From Clostridiales bacterium (GTDB lineage: Bacteria; Bacillota; Clostridia; TANB77; CAG-508): 64,000 nt of DNA. The stretch covers positions 62,001 to 126,000 of the forward strand of contig DQFO01000008.1 in assembly GCA_003525075.1 (NCBI GenBank), written 5' to 3'. This document shows positions 44,995 through 54,191 of the stretch, one piece after another. Numbering within the stretch: position 1 is the first letter of the stretch; each line of letters opens with the position of its first letter. The position numbers and the translations under genes were made by a program. The notes under the pieces were generated by a model. That model searched no databases, had not been told where the DNA came from, and saw nothing but the letters and a program-made list of their open reading frames with translations.

Positions 44995-46857
44995 TTAATT
45001 TTTAGTTTTTAATCTTAAATATCCTAATTCTTCCCATTCGTTATATGCTAAGTTTAATCTAAATACAACTTTTGGCTTTGCTCCTGCTCTATTCTTATCA
45101 ACTACACAAGCATAATACCTTACATCTGGATTTTTTGACCTTTCTAAATCAAAACACTCTGTTGGGACTTCTTCATAAGAATATTCATATAACCCTAAAT
45201 CATCATTATGTATTTGTTTTATTAAGCATAATGTATCTAAAACTTCTTTTACTGTTCTACATGCAGCCAAATCATTTACATCCAAATTTAATGGTGATCT
45301 ATCACTTTCTGTTAATTGTAAAGATGATCCTATAAATATATTCAAATTTTGTGCTAAATTTGATAAAATTGTTGCTGTTTTCTTTAATTCTTCACTATTT
45401 CCTATGTTTTCTGTATCTGGTTTTAATGTATCATAAAACATATATTCAATCTTTTCTTTATAATAATAATTTAATATTATTTTTTCCAACTCATCATTTG
45501 TATGATCTGTTATATTAACAAAAAATATTTGATTATCTTTTTGAGTTTGAATCCAATTTGTAACTGCTATAACATCTCTAAATTGTGATGAACATTCTAA
45601 TAACCTTTTTGTAAATTTTTCCAAACTTTCATTTTCATATCTTAATACATATCCATTCTCATCAGTTTCAACGTTTTTGTCTTGATCTGCCTTATATTTA
45701 AACTCCAATATCTCACCTTCTGTTATTCTTAACTTATATCCATGTAATTCTTGAATCTCTTTGTTATTTACTACAGTTGTTATTAAGCACAACTTCATTT
45801 TTTCTTCTGACATCTCATTTGATACTATCAATACTTTCTTTTTGTGTTTATATGCTATATATGTTGCAATATCTATTGTAAATCTACTTTTTCCTGAGTT
45901 TGATGGCATTGCATATGACATTGTTTCACCTTTTCTTATTCCTTTAAATACACTGCTTAATATTGGAAATGGAAGTGTTAATCCTGAATTTAAATTATTT
46001 TCGCCAGATAATAAGAAATCTGTTACATTTGTACTTAATATTGATCTTTTAAATTTTTCTGTTGTTGTTATTTGTACAATTGCATCTTTTACCTCTTGAA
46101 TTGTCATTCTATCATATAATTCATAATCAACAATTTCTTCAATCTGCTTTTTAGTTTCTTTTATTGGATTTGTAGTATATCCTTTTCTAATTTCAAATAA
46201 TTTTCTTAATTCAACATATACTTTTTCAAAATTTTGTCTACTTTCTCTTCCTTCTTCTAATAATTTCTTTTTACTTTGGAAAATTTTATAATTTTCTTTT
46301 GCATAGTTAAAATCATCTTTAGCAACTTGTGGTGCATATGCTTCTCCTTCTGTAAAAAGAATACTCTTATATATATTTAATAATAATGCACTTTCAAAAT
46401 AACAATCTTTTTTTTCTATATAATACATTGAAATGGCTTTAGGATTAGCTAATAGTAAACTAATATATACTTCTTCCAATTTTTTATTAGATAATTTTTT
46501 TGGATATTCATAATCCTCATCTTCCTTTTCTTGTTCCAAATTATCTAATAATTTTTCCATTTGAGCTTTTTCGTCTTCTTCACTATTTACATCATCATCT
46601 TCTTCAATAGGTTCTTTTTCTTCTTTATTTTCTTCTTTATTTTCTTCTTTTTCTTCATTTCGAAATAATATAGTTCTATTATCTTCTTTTATTTTTGTTT
46701 CATTTTTACTAGTAACTTTTTTTAATACTTCTAACATTTCAGCATACTTTTTTTGTTCTATTAATTTTTTTACTTTTGCTATGTCATCTCTATTTTCATC
46801 AGTTACTTCAAGCATATCAACTAATTTTAATATTCTATCAATTTTTTCTTCTTCCAT
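44995..46857 (-). CDS. DnaB helicase-like ATPase of unknown role
   Basis: The 620-residue protein begins with a small helical segment and a Glu/Lys-rich acidic stretch (about 60-118). A DnaB N-terminal-like helical domain follows (about 122-185, LEEVYISLLLANPKAI and an aligned YxSILF...G). A RecA-type core comes after. Walker A is unusual (MPSNSGKS, 317-324, with no leading glycine). NEMSEE (347-352) replaces the LEMS helix of DnaB. A FYDTLKPD strand sits where Walker B should be. The C-terminal AACRTVKEVLDTL and DKNRAGAKPKVVF segments mirror DnaB's arginine-finger and KNRxG regions. It is therefore a divergent DnaB relative. Its gene lies 12 bases behind dprA, suggesting a role with incoming or recombining DNA, which is an inference. 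A prophage-derived helicase is an alternative. Confidence 0.6.
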   Translation of the reverse strand: MEEEKIDRILKLVDMLEVTDENRDDIAKVKKLIEQKKYAEMLEVLKKVTSKNETKIKEDNRTILFRNEEKEENKEENKEEKEPIEEDDDVNSEEDEKAQMEKLLDNLEQEKEDEDYEYPKKLSNKKLEEVYISLLLANPKAISMYYIEKKDCYFESALLLNIYKSILFTEGEAYAPQVAKDDFNYAKENYKIFQSKKKLLEEGRESRQNFEKVYVELRKLFEIRKGYTTNPIKETKKQIEEIVDYELYDRMTIQEVKDAIVQITTTEKFKRSILSTNVTDFLLSGENNLNSGLTLPFPILSSVFKGIRKGETMSYAMPSNSGKSRFTIDIATYIAYKHKKKVLIVSNEMSEEKMKLCLITTVVNNKEIQELHGYKLRITEGEILEFKYKADQDKNVETDENGYVLRYENESLEKFTKRLLECSSQFRDVIAVTNWIQTQKDNQIFFVNITDHTNDELEKIILNYYYKEKIEYMFYDTLKPDTENIGNSEELKKTATILSNLAQNLNIFIGSSLQLTESDRSPLNLDVNDLAACRTVKEVLDTLCLIKQIHNDDLGLYEYSYEEVPTECFDLERSKNPDVRYYACVVDKNRAGAKPKVVFRLNLAYNEWEELGYLRLKTKN

Positions 46858-46869
46858 CTTACTCTCCTT

Positions 46870-47538
46870 TTATACATTATTATTTAATATATCATTAACC
46901 TCTGTAATTACAAATGCTCCATCTTTTATTAATTTATTTGTTCCTATACTTTGTTTCTTGGTTATATCACCAGGTACAGCAAATATTTCTTTTCCTTGTT
47001 CAAGTGCTAAATTAGCTGTAATAATTGCTCCACTTCTTTCTCCTGCTTCAACAACAATTATTGATTCAGCTAATCCACTTATTATTCTATTTCTTTGAGG
47101 AAAATTTGCTTTATTAGGCTTTGTACCATTTGGATATTCTGAAATAATACATCCACCTGTTTTTAATATTTGTTTTGCTAATATTTTATTTTGTTTGGGA
47201 TATAATTCATCTATTCCACAACCTAATACTGCTATTGTTTTCCCAATACTTTTGCTATTCTCCATATTAATTTGAACATTGCCTAAATGTGCATATGTAT
47301 CTATTCCTAAAGCTAATCCACTTATAATATTAAACCCCTTTTGTGTTAGTTCTTTTGAAAATTTGAACGAAATATTTTTTCCATACTTAGTACAATCTCT
47401 AGTACCAACTATAGCAATACCTTTATTGTTTAATATTTTTTTATTTCCAAGTACATACAATTTTAATGGTGGATTATATACATTTCTTAACTTTTGTGGA
47501 TATTCTTTTGATTCTATTGATATTTCTTCTATTTCTAT
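46870..47538 (-). CDS. dprA: DNA-processing protein DprA (Rossmann core only)
   Basis: DprA protects incoming single-stranded DNA and loads RecA during transformation. The core is unmistakable: VGTRDCTKYG, SGLALGIDTYAH, AVLGCGIDELYP, SEYPNGTKP, FPQRNRIISGLAE, ERSGAIITANLA and AVPGDI. The first possible ATG/GTG/TTG (TTG 47460) would remove the conserved YPQKLRNVYNPPLKLYVLGN segment, which is open in frame upstream. The frame runs back to a stop just before an ATA at 47538. That ATA overlaps the folD stop (ATAG) and has AAGGAG nine bases upstream. I therefore place the start there, giving 222 residues. The N-terminal SAM-like and C-terminal winged-helix domains of longer DprA proteins are absent. 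Confidence 0.8.
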   Translation of the reverse strand: MEIEEISIESKEYPQKLRNVYNPPLKLYVLGNKKILNNKGIAIVGTRDCTKYGKNISFKFSKELTQKGFNIISGLALGIDTYAHLGNVQINMENSKSIGKTIAVLGCGIDELYPKQNKILAKQILKTGGCIISEYPNGTKPNKANFPQRNRIISGLAESIIVVEAGERSGAIITANLALEQGKEIFAVPGDITKKQSIGTNKLIKDGAFVITEVNDILNNNV

Positions 47539-48392
47539 AAAGTTTCACTCCTTCTATTTTGTAACTTCGTAGCTTTTATAACATTATTCATTAACATTGC
47601 TATTGTCATAGGCCCTACTCCCCCAGGAACAGGTGTTATATAACTTGCTTTTGAACTTACTTTTTCAAAATCAACATCCCCAACTATTTTTCCACTTTCA
47701 TCTCTATTTATTCCAACATCAATTACAACAGCTCCATCTTTTATCATATCTGCTGTAACAAATTTGGCTTTTCCTATTGCTGAAATTACAATATCAGCAT
47801 TTTTCGTATGTTCTTTTAAATCTTTAGTTTTTGAATGGCATACTGTTACTGTAGCATTTTTGTTTAAACAGCATTGTATTAATGGCTTTCCAACTATATT
47901 ACTTCTTCCTAAAATTGTGACATTCTTTCCTGTTAAATCAATATCATATTCTTCAAACATTTTCATAATTCCATATGGTGTACATGATACAAATGTTTCT
48001 TGGTTCAAACACAATTTTCCGACATTTATAGGATTAAATCCATCAACATCTTTTTCTGGCAATATAATTCTAAATGCTTCATTTATATCTAAGGATTTTG
48101 GAATAGGACTTTGCAATAATATTCCATTAATTGATTTATCTAAATTTAGTTTTTGAATCAATTCAATTAATTCTTCTTGTTTTATATCATTTCCCAGAAA
48201 ATATTCTTCAAATTTTATTCCAATTTCTTGACATGCCTTGCTTTTGTTTTTTACATATATTTGTGATGCTTTATCATCTCCAACCATAATAACTGCAAGT
48301 TTTGGAAGTATTCCCTCTTTTTTTAAATTATCACATTCTATTTTTAATTTTTCTCTTGTTTTTCTCGCTAGTTCTTTTCCATCTATTATCAT
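47535..48392 (-). CDS. folD: Methylenetetrahydrofolate dehydrogenase/cyclohydrolase
   Basis: FolD interconverts 5,10-methylene- and 10-formyl-tetrahydrofolate with NADP. The 285-residue protein has IYVKNKSKACQEIGI with the catalytic lysine, GILLQSPIPKSLD, the KDVDGFNP signature, the cofactor loop LGRSNIVGKPL and the C-terminal TPVPGGVGPMTIAMLM motif. The length is standard. It is the first gene of a run with dprA (overlapping by four bases) and the DnaB-like ATPase gene. Confidence 0.97.
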   Translation of the reverse strand: MIIDGKELARKTREKLKIECDNLKKEGILPKLAVIMVGDDKASQIYVKNKSKACQEIGIKFEEYFLGNDIKQEELIELIQKLNLDKSINGILLQSPIPKSLDINEAFRIILPEKDVDGFNPINVGKLCLNQETFVSCTPYGIMKMFEEYDIDLTGKNVTILGRSNIVGKPLIQCCLNKNATVTVCHSKTKDLKEHTKNADIVISAIGKAKFVTADMIKDGAVVIDVGINRDESGKIVGDVDFEKVSSKASYITPVPGGVGPMTIAMLMNNVIKATKLQNRRSETL

Positions 48393-48474
48393 AATTTTCC
48401 CTCTCCTCAGTCAATTACTATTTAGATTTTATCTCATAAAACTTTATTTGTAAATAGTAAATTATTACTTTCAA

Positions 48475-48509
48475 AAAAATGAGAGCAATTATCAATTGCC
48501 CCCATTTTT
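48475..48509 (-). terminator. Terminator of the sigma/A2M operon
   Basis: A 16-bp stem (AAAAATG at 48475-48481 with CATTTTT at 48503-48509, and an inner AATT/AATT section with two G-U pairs in RNA) has a 3-base loop. It lies two bases behind the stop codon at 48511, with T's following on the minus strand. Confidence 0.82.
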
Positions 48510-48510
48510 A

Positions 48511-51500
48511 CTATTTAATATCTAAATCTAGTGAATTTGAAATATGATATATTCCATTTTGATTATTTACTATATTTTCAAATTTATAATTTCCATCAAG
48601 TGTTACAATCAAAGGTATTTTTATACTTGAATATCCTTTTTGTTTATATACTGATATATAATCAATTGCATTATTCATTATCCAATATCCTTTTAAATTT
48701 TCTGTATTTGCTAATCTTAATGAATTTGGTAAAGCTATTCTTAATTCTTTAGCTTCTGTATCATTACAATTGATTTGTAAATATATTGTTGAGTTCTTCT
48801 TCAAATTTCCTATAATTTTTATTGACATATCTTCACTTATATTTTCTGATTCTATATTTTCTAATAATGTTTGATAATAATATCTTACAATAATATCATT
48901 ACTATTTGTTTCAAATTTTATTGTATCTAATTCCTTATTATTTACTACATATGTTTTTACTGTCATTCCATTTAACTTTATTGTTTCATTTATATTTGAA
49001 GATATTATTTTTATTTCTTCTTCATTTGAAATATCTGTTTCATTATTTTGGAAGAATGATAATATTGCAAATCTTAAATATTCATCTTCTGGAGAATTTG
49101 CTATTAATTCATCAATAATTTTACTAGAATTTTCTTTATTTATAAATGTTTCAATTATTGCAGTAATTGATTTATATTCTTCTTTTTCTTCACTATTTAA
49201 TTCTATTTGATTATATAAATCTTTAGCATTTTGATAATCTCCCAAAAATTCTAATGATAATGTTACTAATAATTTATTATAATTTTCAATATCTTTTTCT
49301 TCTTTTAATTGTAATAAATCTGTTAATACAGTTTTTTTGTTAGCAGATGCTAATAAATATTGTTCAAATAAATTATTATCATCATTTATAAATGGATCTA
49401 TATTTAAGCCTGAAATATAATCTTTTGTATAATATTGAATTAATGCTGTTAATACAATATCTGTATTTGCATTTTCTAGATTTTTTAAATAATCTGTATA
49501 ATTTTTTGTATCTCTATATTTAGCCATATTTATATTAACTTGATTATTTGAACTTCCATAAAATTTTGTTCTTATTTTTTGAATTTCATTATATGCTATT
49601 TGTGTATCTAACCTTTCTGTTAATGTATTTTCTATAAAATCAATATAGTCAATATATTTTTCCATATTTCTATTATAAATTTCTAATACTACTGGATTTT
49701 TTGTTGGCTTTATTTCAGGAGTTTCATTAATATTTATTTTTGTATATTTCTTTACTTCTTGTGCTGATTCTATAATATTAATTGGATATGTTATTGCATC
49801 TTCCTGATTATTTCCACTTCCTCTTATTACAACATGATATGTTCCATAATCTAATTTTCCAAAGTTTACTGTTGTAATTGAATTTGTTGTTTCTTCAGCT
49901 TCTAATGTTTTATTTAATTCTTCTATTGTAAATTGATATTTTACATTATATTGTTCTGAAGCTATACTTGTTGCATTTAAAACTAAATCATCTGTTGTTT
50001 TTACATTTCTTGGCTCTGTACTTTGAATAAAGAAATCTAATTTTGATGTTATATCAATTTTATTAACACCAACATATAGCTCTTCATTTGCTGAGTGAAC
50101 TGTTACTCTATATGTTGTAACATTATCTGGTAGCTTAAATTTTACATTCGCAACTCCATTTGAATCTGTATATACTGTATCAAAATATGCTGTGTCTCCG
50201 AAATTTCCTCTTGTATCTCCACCACCACCTCCAAATCCATCTGGTTCTTTACTTATAAAATCAAAATAACTTGAATATGTATATATTGGGTATTCTGGAT
50301 CTTGGTATATTGTTGAAACAATTTCTGTTGAGTCTTCTTGTACTGCAAATACTGCTTCATTAACAACACTTATATTTACAAATGTTTTTATAGGCTTATT
50401 ATTATTTGTTGTTTTTATTGTTAAATTTACTTCATCACCAGGTTTATATTCTGTTTTATCTGATTTTATGTCTATATCAACTTTTCTTGTTTCTTCATTA
50501 AAATCATAATAATATATTGGCATTCTATAAAATTTACCGTTATAGTAATATGCAGATGTTATTTTACATCCAGGAAAATCTTTTTCTTCAAATTTATATT
50601 CAATTTCATTCTTATCTGTTATCTTTGTTGTTAAAATATTTTCTTGTGCTGATATTAATAATAATTTTCCATTATTATCTATTTCTTGATTTCCTTTATT
50701 TGCTATACTTTCAGATAATGTAAATTTAGCTGTATCTCCGATATTAAAGTTTGTTACATCTGCCTTTAAGAAATATCTAAATATATCATAATAATATGAA
50801 AGATTTTGTTTATATGCTAATCTTCCTAAATTTGAGAAAAAGCCATATGAATATCCTAATTCTACATCTTTTTCATCTCTATATATGATTTTTTTGATTT
50901 CTATTTCTTTTCCGCTTCTATCTTGTAATTTGAATATTAGAGTATATGTATAACTATAAACTTCTGTATTATCCTTCATTTTTAAAGAATTTATATCATA
51001 ATTCATTTTGCCATTTTTCATATTTATTTCAGTAATTTTTTGTGTATTTTCTGTTATTACATAATCATATACTGGTTTATTTGTTTTTGTATATTTATCA
51101 AGCTCATATTTTACAACTTTCTTTTCATTTCTACTTTCTTTTAGATCTATCTCAACTGTTGTATTATATTCATCATCATATAATTCTTTTAGATCATAAC
51201 TTACTTCCATTTCTTTATCTTTTTGTAATTTATATGCACTTAATTCATAATTACTTCCTGTATTATTAACTGTTGTATATATATCTCTATAAATTAATTC
51301 TACATCTTTTGTTGTAACTGTATCATTATATTCTTCTAAATCTCCATTATATACTTCCATATACATATTTGTTACTATATATGTTTTTTCATCTTCTTTT
51401 GCTATATCTACTGAAAAATGTGCAATACCATTTTCATCTGTTTTTTCAAGTAATTCTTGTCCATTAAATCTTACAAGAACTTTTTTATTTGGTACAACAA

Positions 51501-53244
51501 GTCCTGTTATATGTGTTACTTTAACATCGAAATCATATTTTTCATTATTATACACATAATTCTTATTTGCTATGATTTCATATGTATAATTTTGAAGCTC
51601 ATAATTTTCAATTGTTACATATCTTCCAGCAATTTCTTTATCTTTATAGTATAATGAAATCATTGCATATTCTACATCATAATGGTTTTGTAATTCTATT
51701 TTATAATTATAATTTCCATCTTTTCCTACGTTTATCTTTTCTTTGCTTTCGCCATTAAATGATATATAAAATTCATCTTGTAAATCGTTACCATATATTG
51801 CTTTTGGAACAAATCCCCATATATTTATTGTATCTGTATTTTTATATAATGTTCTATCTGTATAAATATAAGAATTTGAATAATATAATTCTTTATTATA
51901 ATTATATACACCTACAATTAACTTATTTTCTGTATTACCAATTTTCAAATATTTTATCATTTCTGTTTTATCAGAAGTAAATTTTGCAATTCCTTCTGAA
52001 TTTGTTACTTTTTCTTCGCTTTCATATTTTACATTAATATTTGAAGCAATTCCATTTTCATCTGCTACCCATACAAGAATATCATTTTCTGTATTTGTAA
52101 CATATGCATTCAAATTATTTATTTGAATTGGAGTATTAAATAATTCTGAATCATTTTTATTTTTTATTATTGCAACATAATATCCATCTTGTAATGTTCT
52201 TGTTAATCTTATTCCATTTTCTATTAAATTAAAATCTACTTTTTGTAAATCTGTTGCTTTTGAATAATCTTTAGTTTGTAAATATTCTATAAAACTATCT
52301 GAACTATCAAATTTGCCAATTTCAACATTTGTAATTTCACTATTTCCATTTGTTTGATAATATAATGATATATTTTCATTTGAATTATAAGTATTTATAT
52401 TATCAATTGAATTTGATATATTTTCATATATTTCTGTAATTCCTGTATCATTATTTACACTAAATGAAAAAGTATAATTATCTTCTAATTCTTGATCATA
52501 TATTTTTAAGCCTTTTTTTACTGTTACAGTATATTGAGTTTGGTCTACTAATCCATTACTTGGTATAAATCTGTAAACTTTTCCTTTTTGTTCCCACGTT
52601 CCTTCAACATCTGGTACTATTTGAACATATTTTTCGAAATTCTCTATATTTGAATAAGACATTTCAATTTCTATATTAGAACTTGTTAACACTCTATCTG
52701 CTCTATTTGCTGGATATGTATTTGTTACACTTAATTTGTTTGATGTTTGATATGCCCAACTATCTTTTGTTATTTTATCTTTTACATATTGTAATTTTAC
52801 AATTGTATTATCTGGAATATTTTGTTTAAATTTTAATTTATATTGTCCATCTTTACCTGTTTTTTCTATAGAATATTCTAATGCTGGTTCTATATACAAA
52901 CTTTTCTTTACACTTTCTATATTGGCATCTTTATCTGTATATATTATAAATTCTGAATCTTCTGATAAAATTTGATCAGATATTTTCGTTGGTTCTATTT
53001 TTGTTATTGATATTGTTTGAATTTGAGTAGAATCAAATTTCATAAAATTCATTCCTAATGCGAATATAATCACAAATACTGCTGCGATAGATGTAATAGT
53101 TATTATCTTTTTATACTTCTTATTCTTTTTACTTTTTTGTTCATTTATTATTTTTTTCATATTATTTTCAAATTCTTCTGAAGGTAAAATTTTATTTTCA
53201 AATTTTTGCTTTAATATTTTATCTATTTCATCATCTCTATCCAT
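48511..53244 (-). CDS. Membrane-anchored alpha-2-macroglobulin-like protein with anti-sigma-like head
   Basis: The 1577-residue protein has a 46-residue cytoplasmic head (MDRDDEIDKILKQKF, LPSEEFENNMKKII), one membrane helix (about 47-68) and a huge extracellular part. That part opens with Ig-like modules (about 165-280, ending YTVTVKKGLKIYD). MG2-like domains follow (YTDRTLYKNTDTINIWGFVP). A glycine-rich GGGGGDTRGNFGDTAYFD stretch then leads into the typical A2M segment TDSNGVANVKFKLPDNVTTYRVT. A C-terminal helical region corresponds to the thioester/receptor part. There is no CxEQ thioester motif and almost no cysteine, as in YfaS-type bacterial A2M proteins. The start overlaps the end of the ECF sigma gene by eight bases, and the head looks like a short anti-sigma domain. 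I infer a surface-damage sensor. Confidence 0.8.
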   Translation of the reverse strand: MDRDDEIDKILKQKFENKILPSEEFENNMKKIINEQKSKKNKKYKKIITITSIAAVFVIIFALGMNFMKFDSTQIQTISITKIEPTKISDQILSEDSEFIIYTDKDANIESVKKSLYIEPALEYSIEKTGKDGQYKLKFKQNIPDNTIVKLQYVKDKITKDSWAYQTSNKLSVTNTYPANRADRVLTSSNIEIEMSYSNIENFEKYVQIVPDVEGTWEQKGKVYRFIPSNGLVDQTQYTVTVKKGLKIYDQELEDNYTFSFSVNNDTGITEIYENISNSIDNINTYNSNENISLYYQTNGNSEITNVEIGKFDSSDSFIEYLQTKDYSKATDLQKVDFNLIENGIRLTRTLQDGYYVAIIKNKNDSELFNTPIQINNLNAYVTNTENDILVWVADENGIASNINVKYESEEKVTNSEGIAKFTSDKTEMIKYLKIGNTENKLIVGVYNYNKELYYSNSYIYTDRTLYKNTDTINIWGFVPKAIYGNDLQDEFYISFNGESKEKINVGKDGNYNYKIELQNHYDVEYAMISLYYKDKEIAGRYVTIENYELQNYTYEIIANKNYVYNNEKYDFDVKVTHITGLVVPNKKVLVRFNGQELLEKTDENGIAHFSVDIAKEDEKTYIVTNMYMEVYNGDLEEYNDTVTTKDVELIYRDIYTTVNNTGSNYELSAYKLQKDKEMEVSYDLKELYDDEYNTTVEIDLKESRNEKKVVKYELDKYTKTNKPVYDYVITENTQKITEINMKNGKMNYDINSLKMKDNTEVYSYTYTLIFKLQDRSGKEIEIKKIIYRDEKDVELGYSYGFFSNLGRLAYKQNLSYYYDIFRYFLKADVTNFNIGDTAKFTLSESIANKGNQEIDNNGKLLLISAQENILTTKITDKNEIEYKFEEKDFPGCKITSAYYYNGKFYRMPIYYYDFNEETRKVDIDIKSDKTEYKPGDEVNLTIKTTNNNKPIKTFVNISVVNEAVFAVQEDSTEIVSTIYQDPEYPIYTYSSYFDFISKEPDGFGGGGGDTRGNFGDTAYFDTVYTDSNGVANVKFKLPDNVTTYRVTVHSANEELYVGVNKIDITSKLDFFIQSTEPRNVKTTDDLVLNATSIASEQYNVKYQFTIEELNKTLEAEETTNSITTVNFGKLDYGTYHVVIRGSGNNQEDAITYPINIIESAQEVKKYTKININETPEIKPTKNPVVLEIYNRNMEKYIDYIDFIENTLTERLDTQIAYNEIQKIRTKFYGSSNNQVNINMAKYRDTKNYTDYLKNLENANTDIVLTALIQYYTKDYISGLNIDPFINDDNNLFEQYLLASANKKTVLTDLLQLKEEKDIENYNKLLVTLSLEFLGDYQNAKDLYNQIELNSEEKEEYKSITAIIETFINKENSSKIIDELIANSPEDEYLRFAILSFFQNNETDISNEEEIKIISSNINETIKLNGMTVKTYVVNNKELDTIKFETNSNDIIVRYYYQTLLENIESENISEDMSIKIIGNLKKNSTIYLQINCNDTEAKELRIALPNSLRLANTENLKGYWIMNNAIDYISVYKQKGYSSIKIPLIVTLDGNYKFENIVNNQNGIYHISNSLDLDIK

Positions 53245-53767
53245 TCAAATCCTCCTTTCTTATATTTTCATCTAAGAAAATACTTTCTAATTTTTTTCTT
53301 GCTCTTGATAATCTTGATTTTACTGTTCCTTCTGGTAATTTTTGAATTTCTGAAATCTCTTTTATGTTAAAATCTTCAAAATAGTATAATATAACCATTG
53401 TTTTCAAATCTTCATCTAGTTTTTTTATGGCTTGTCTTACTCCAAAATCATCATATTTATCATTATAAACTAAATCTGTTTGATTGTAATTTTCTAAATA
53501 TATAATTTTTTTGTTTTGTCTATGAATTTTATTACATTCATTAATTAAAATTCTAATAAGCCACGTCTTAAAAAATTCTGCATTTTTCAATGTATGTATT
53601 TTTTCAAAAACAATTACTGTTGTATTTGAAATTGCATCAGATATTTCTTCTTCTGTTTTTAAAATACTGAATGCTACTCTATACATAGATTTCATATTTT
53701 CCATTAAAAGATTACCAATTTCATCTACATTGCCATTCCTGGCTTTTTCTACTTTTTCGGTATCCAT
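53237..53767 (-). CDS. ECF-type RNA polymerase sigma factor
   Basis: The 176-residue protein has sigma region 2 (about 20-90, FKTWLIRILINECNK) and region 4 (about 115-170) with the helix-turn-helix FNIKEISEIQKLPEGTVKSRLSRARKKL. Length and layout are those of group IV (ECF) sigma factors. Its last eight bases overlap the A2M-like gene, indicating translational coupling of a sigma factor with its likely membrane anti-sigma. An ECF-type -35/-10 pair lies upstream, suggesting that it transcribes its own operon. Confidence 0.93.
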   Translation of the reverse strand: MDTEKVEKARNGNVDEIGNLLMENMKSMYRVAFSILKTEEEISDAISNTTVIVFEKIHTLKNAEFFKTWLIRILINECNKIHRQNKKIIYLENYNQTDLVYNDKYDDFGVRQAIKKLDEDLKTMVILYYFEDFNIKEISEIQKLPEGTVKSRLSRARKKLESIFLDENIRKEDLNG

Positions 53768-53799
53768 ATTTTCTCCCTTCTATATCTTTATACTCTTTA

Positions 53800-53825
53800 G
53801 ATGTTTTTCTATATTATTTGGTTCA
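53800..53825 (-). promoter_or_regulatory. Possible autoregulated ECF promoter
   Basis: Minus-strand TGAACC (53825-53820), with the AAC core typical of ECF -35 boxes, and CATC (53803-53800) are spaced by 16 bases. The expected start is about 25 bases before ATG 53767 and its AAGGGAG site. No TTGACA/TATAAT pair is seen here. Confidence 0.4.
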
Positions 53826-53870
53826 CATATTTCAAACTTTTTATTAAATTTAAGTTTTATTTATAGAAAA

Positions 53871-53914
53871 AATAAGAATTTCTATATAATTTTCATCACA
53901 TAGAAATTCTTATT
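53871..53914 (-). terminator. Terminator of the ligA operon
   Basis: AATAAGAATTTCTAT (53871-53885) pairs perfectly with ATAGAAATTCTTATT (53900-53914) around a 14-base loop. On the minus strand TTTTTTC follows. It separates the ligA run from the sigma operon promoter. Confidence 0.85.
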
Positions 53915-53921
53915 AATGTTT

Positions 53922-54176
53922 TTACGAGTTAAATTCATCCAGTATTCCAACTTTATATTCAATGTCTTCCATGTGTGGAAATATTTCTTTCACTCTTTTT
54001 AATGTAAGCATTGTCATTTTAGGTTGTGGATTTTTAGGGTCATCTGACAACAATTTTTGTGTATAGCAATTTTTGGCAGTTCTAAATAATACATATCGAT
54101 TTCTTACATACGTATAATAAATTTGATATCCATTTTTTAAATCTAACCACATATCTTCAAATGTATAATTTTCCAC
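53922..54176 (-). CDS. Small conserved-looking protein after ligA, unknown function
   Basis: I do not recognise this 84-residue protein. It has no signal peptide or membrane helix. Aromatic residues are frequent (W10, several Tyr in GYQIYYTYVRNRYVLF), two Cys/Lys-rich turns occur around residue 37, and a C-terminal helix is present (LKRVKEIFPHMEDIEY). The composition suggests a compact alpha/beta fold. It starts 15 bases after ligA with GGAGGAAAAT before its ATG, so it is translated from the ligA transcript, and it is followed by a terminator. Confidence 0.65.
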   Translation of the reverse strand: MENYTFEDMWLDLKNGYQIYYTYVRNRYVLFRTAKNCYTQKLLSDDPKNPQPKMTMLTLKRVKEIFPHMEDIEYKVGILDEFNS

Positions 54177-54191
54177 TAATTTTCCTCCTTG

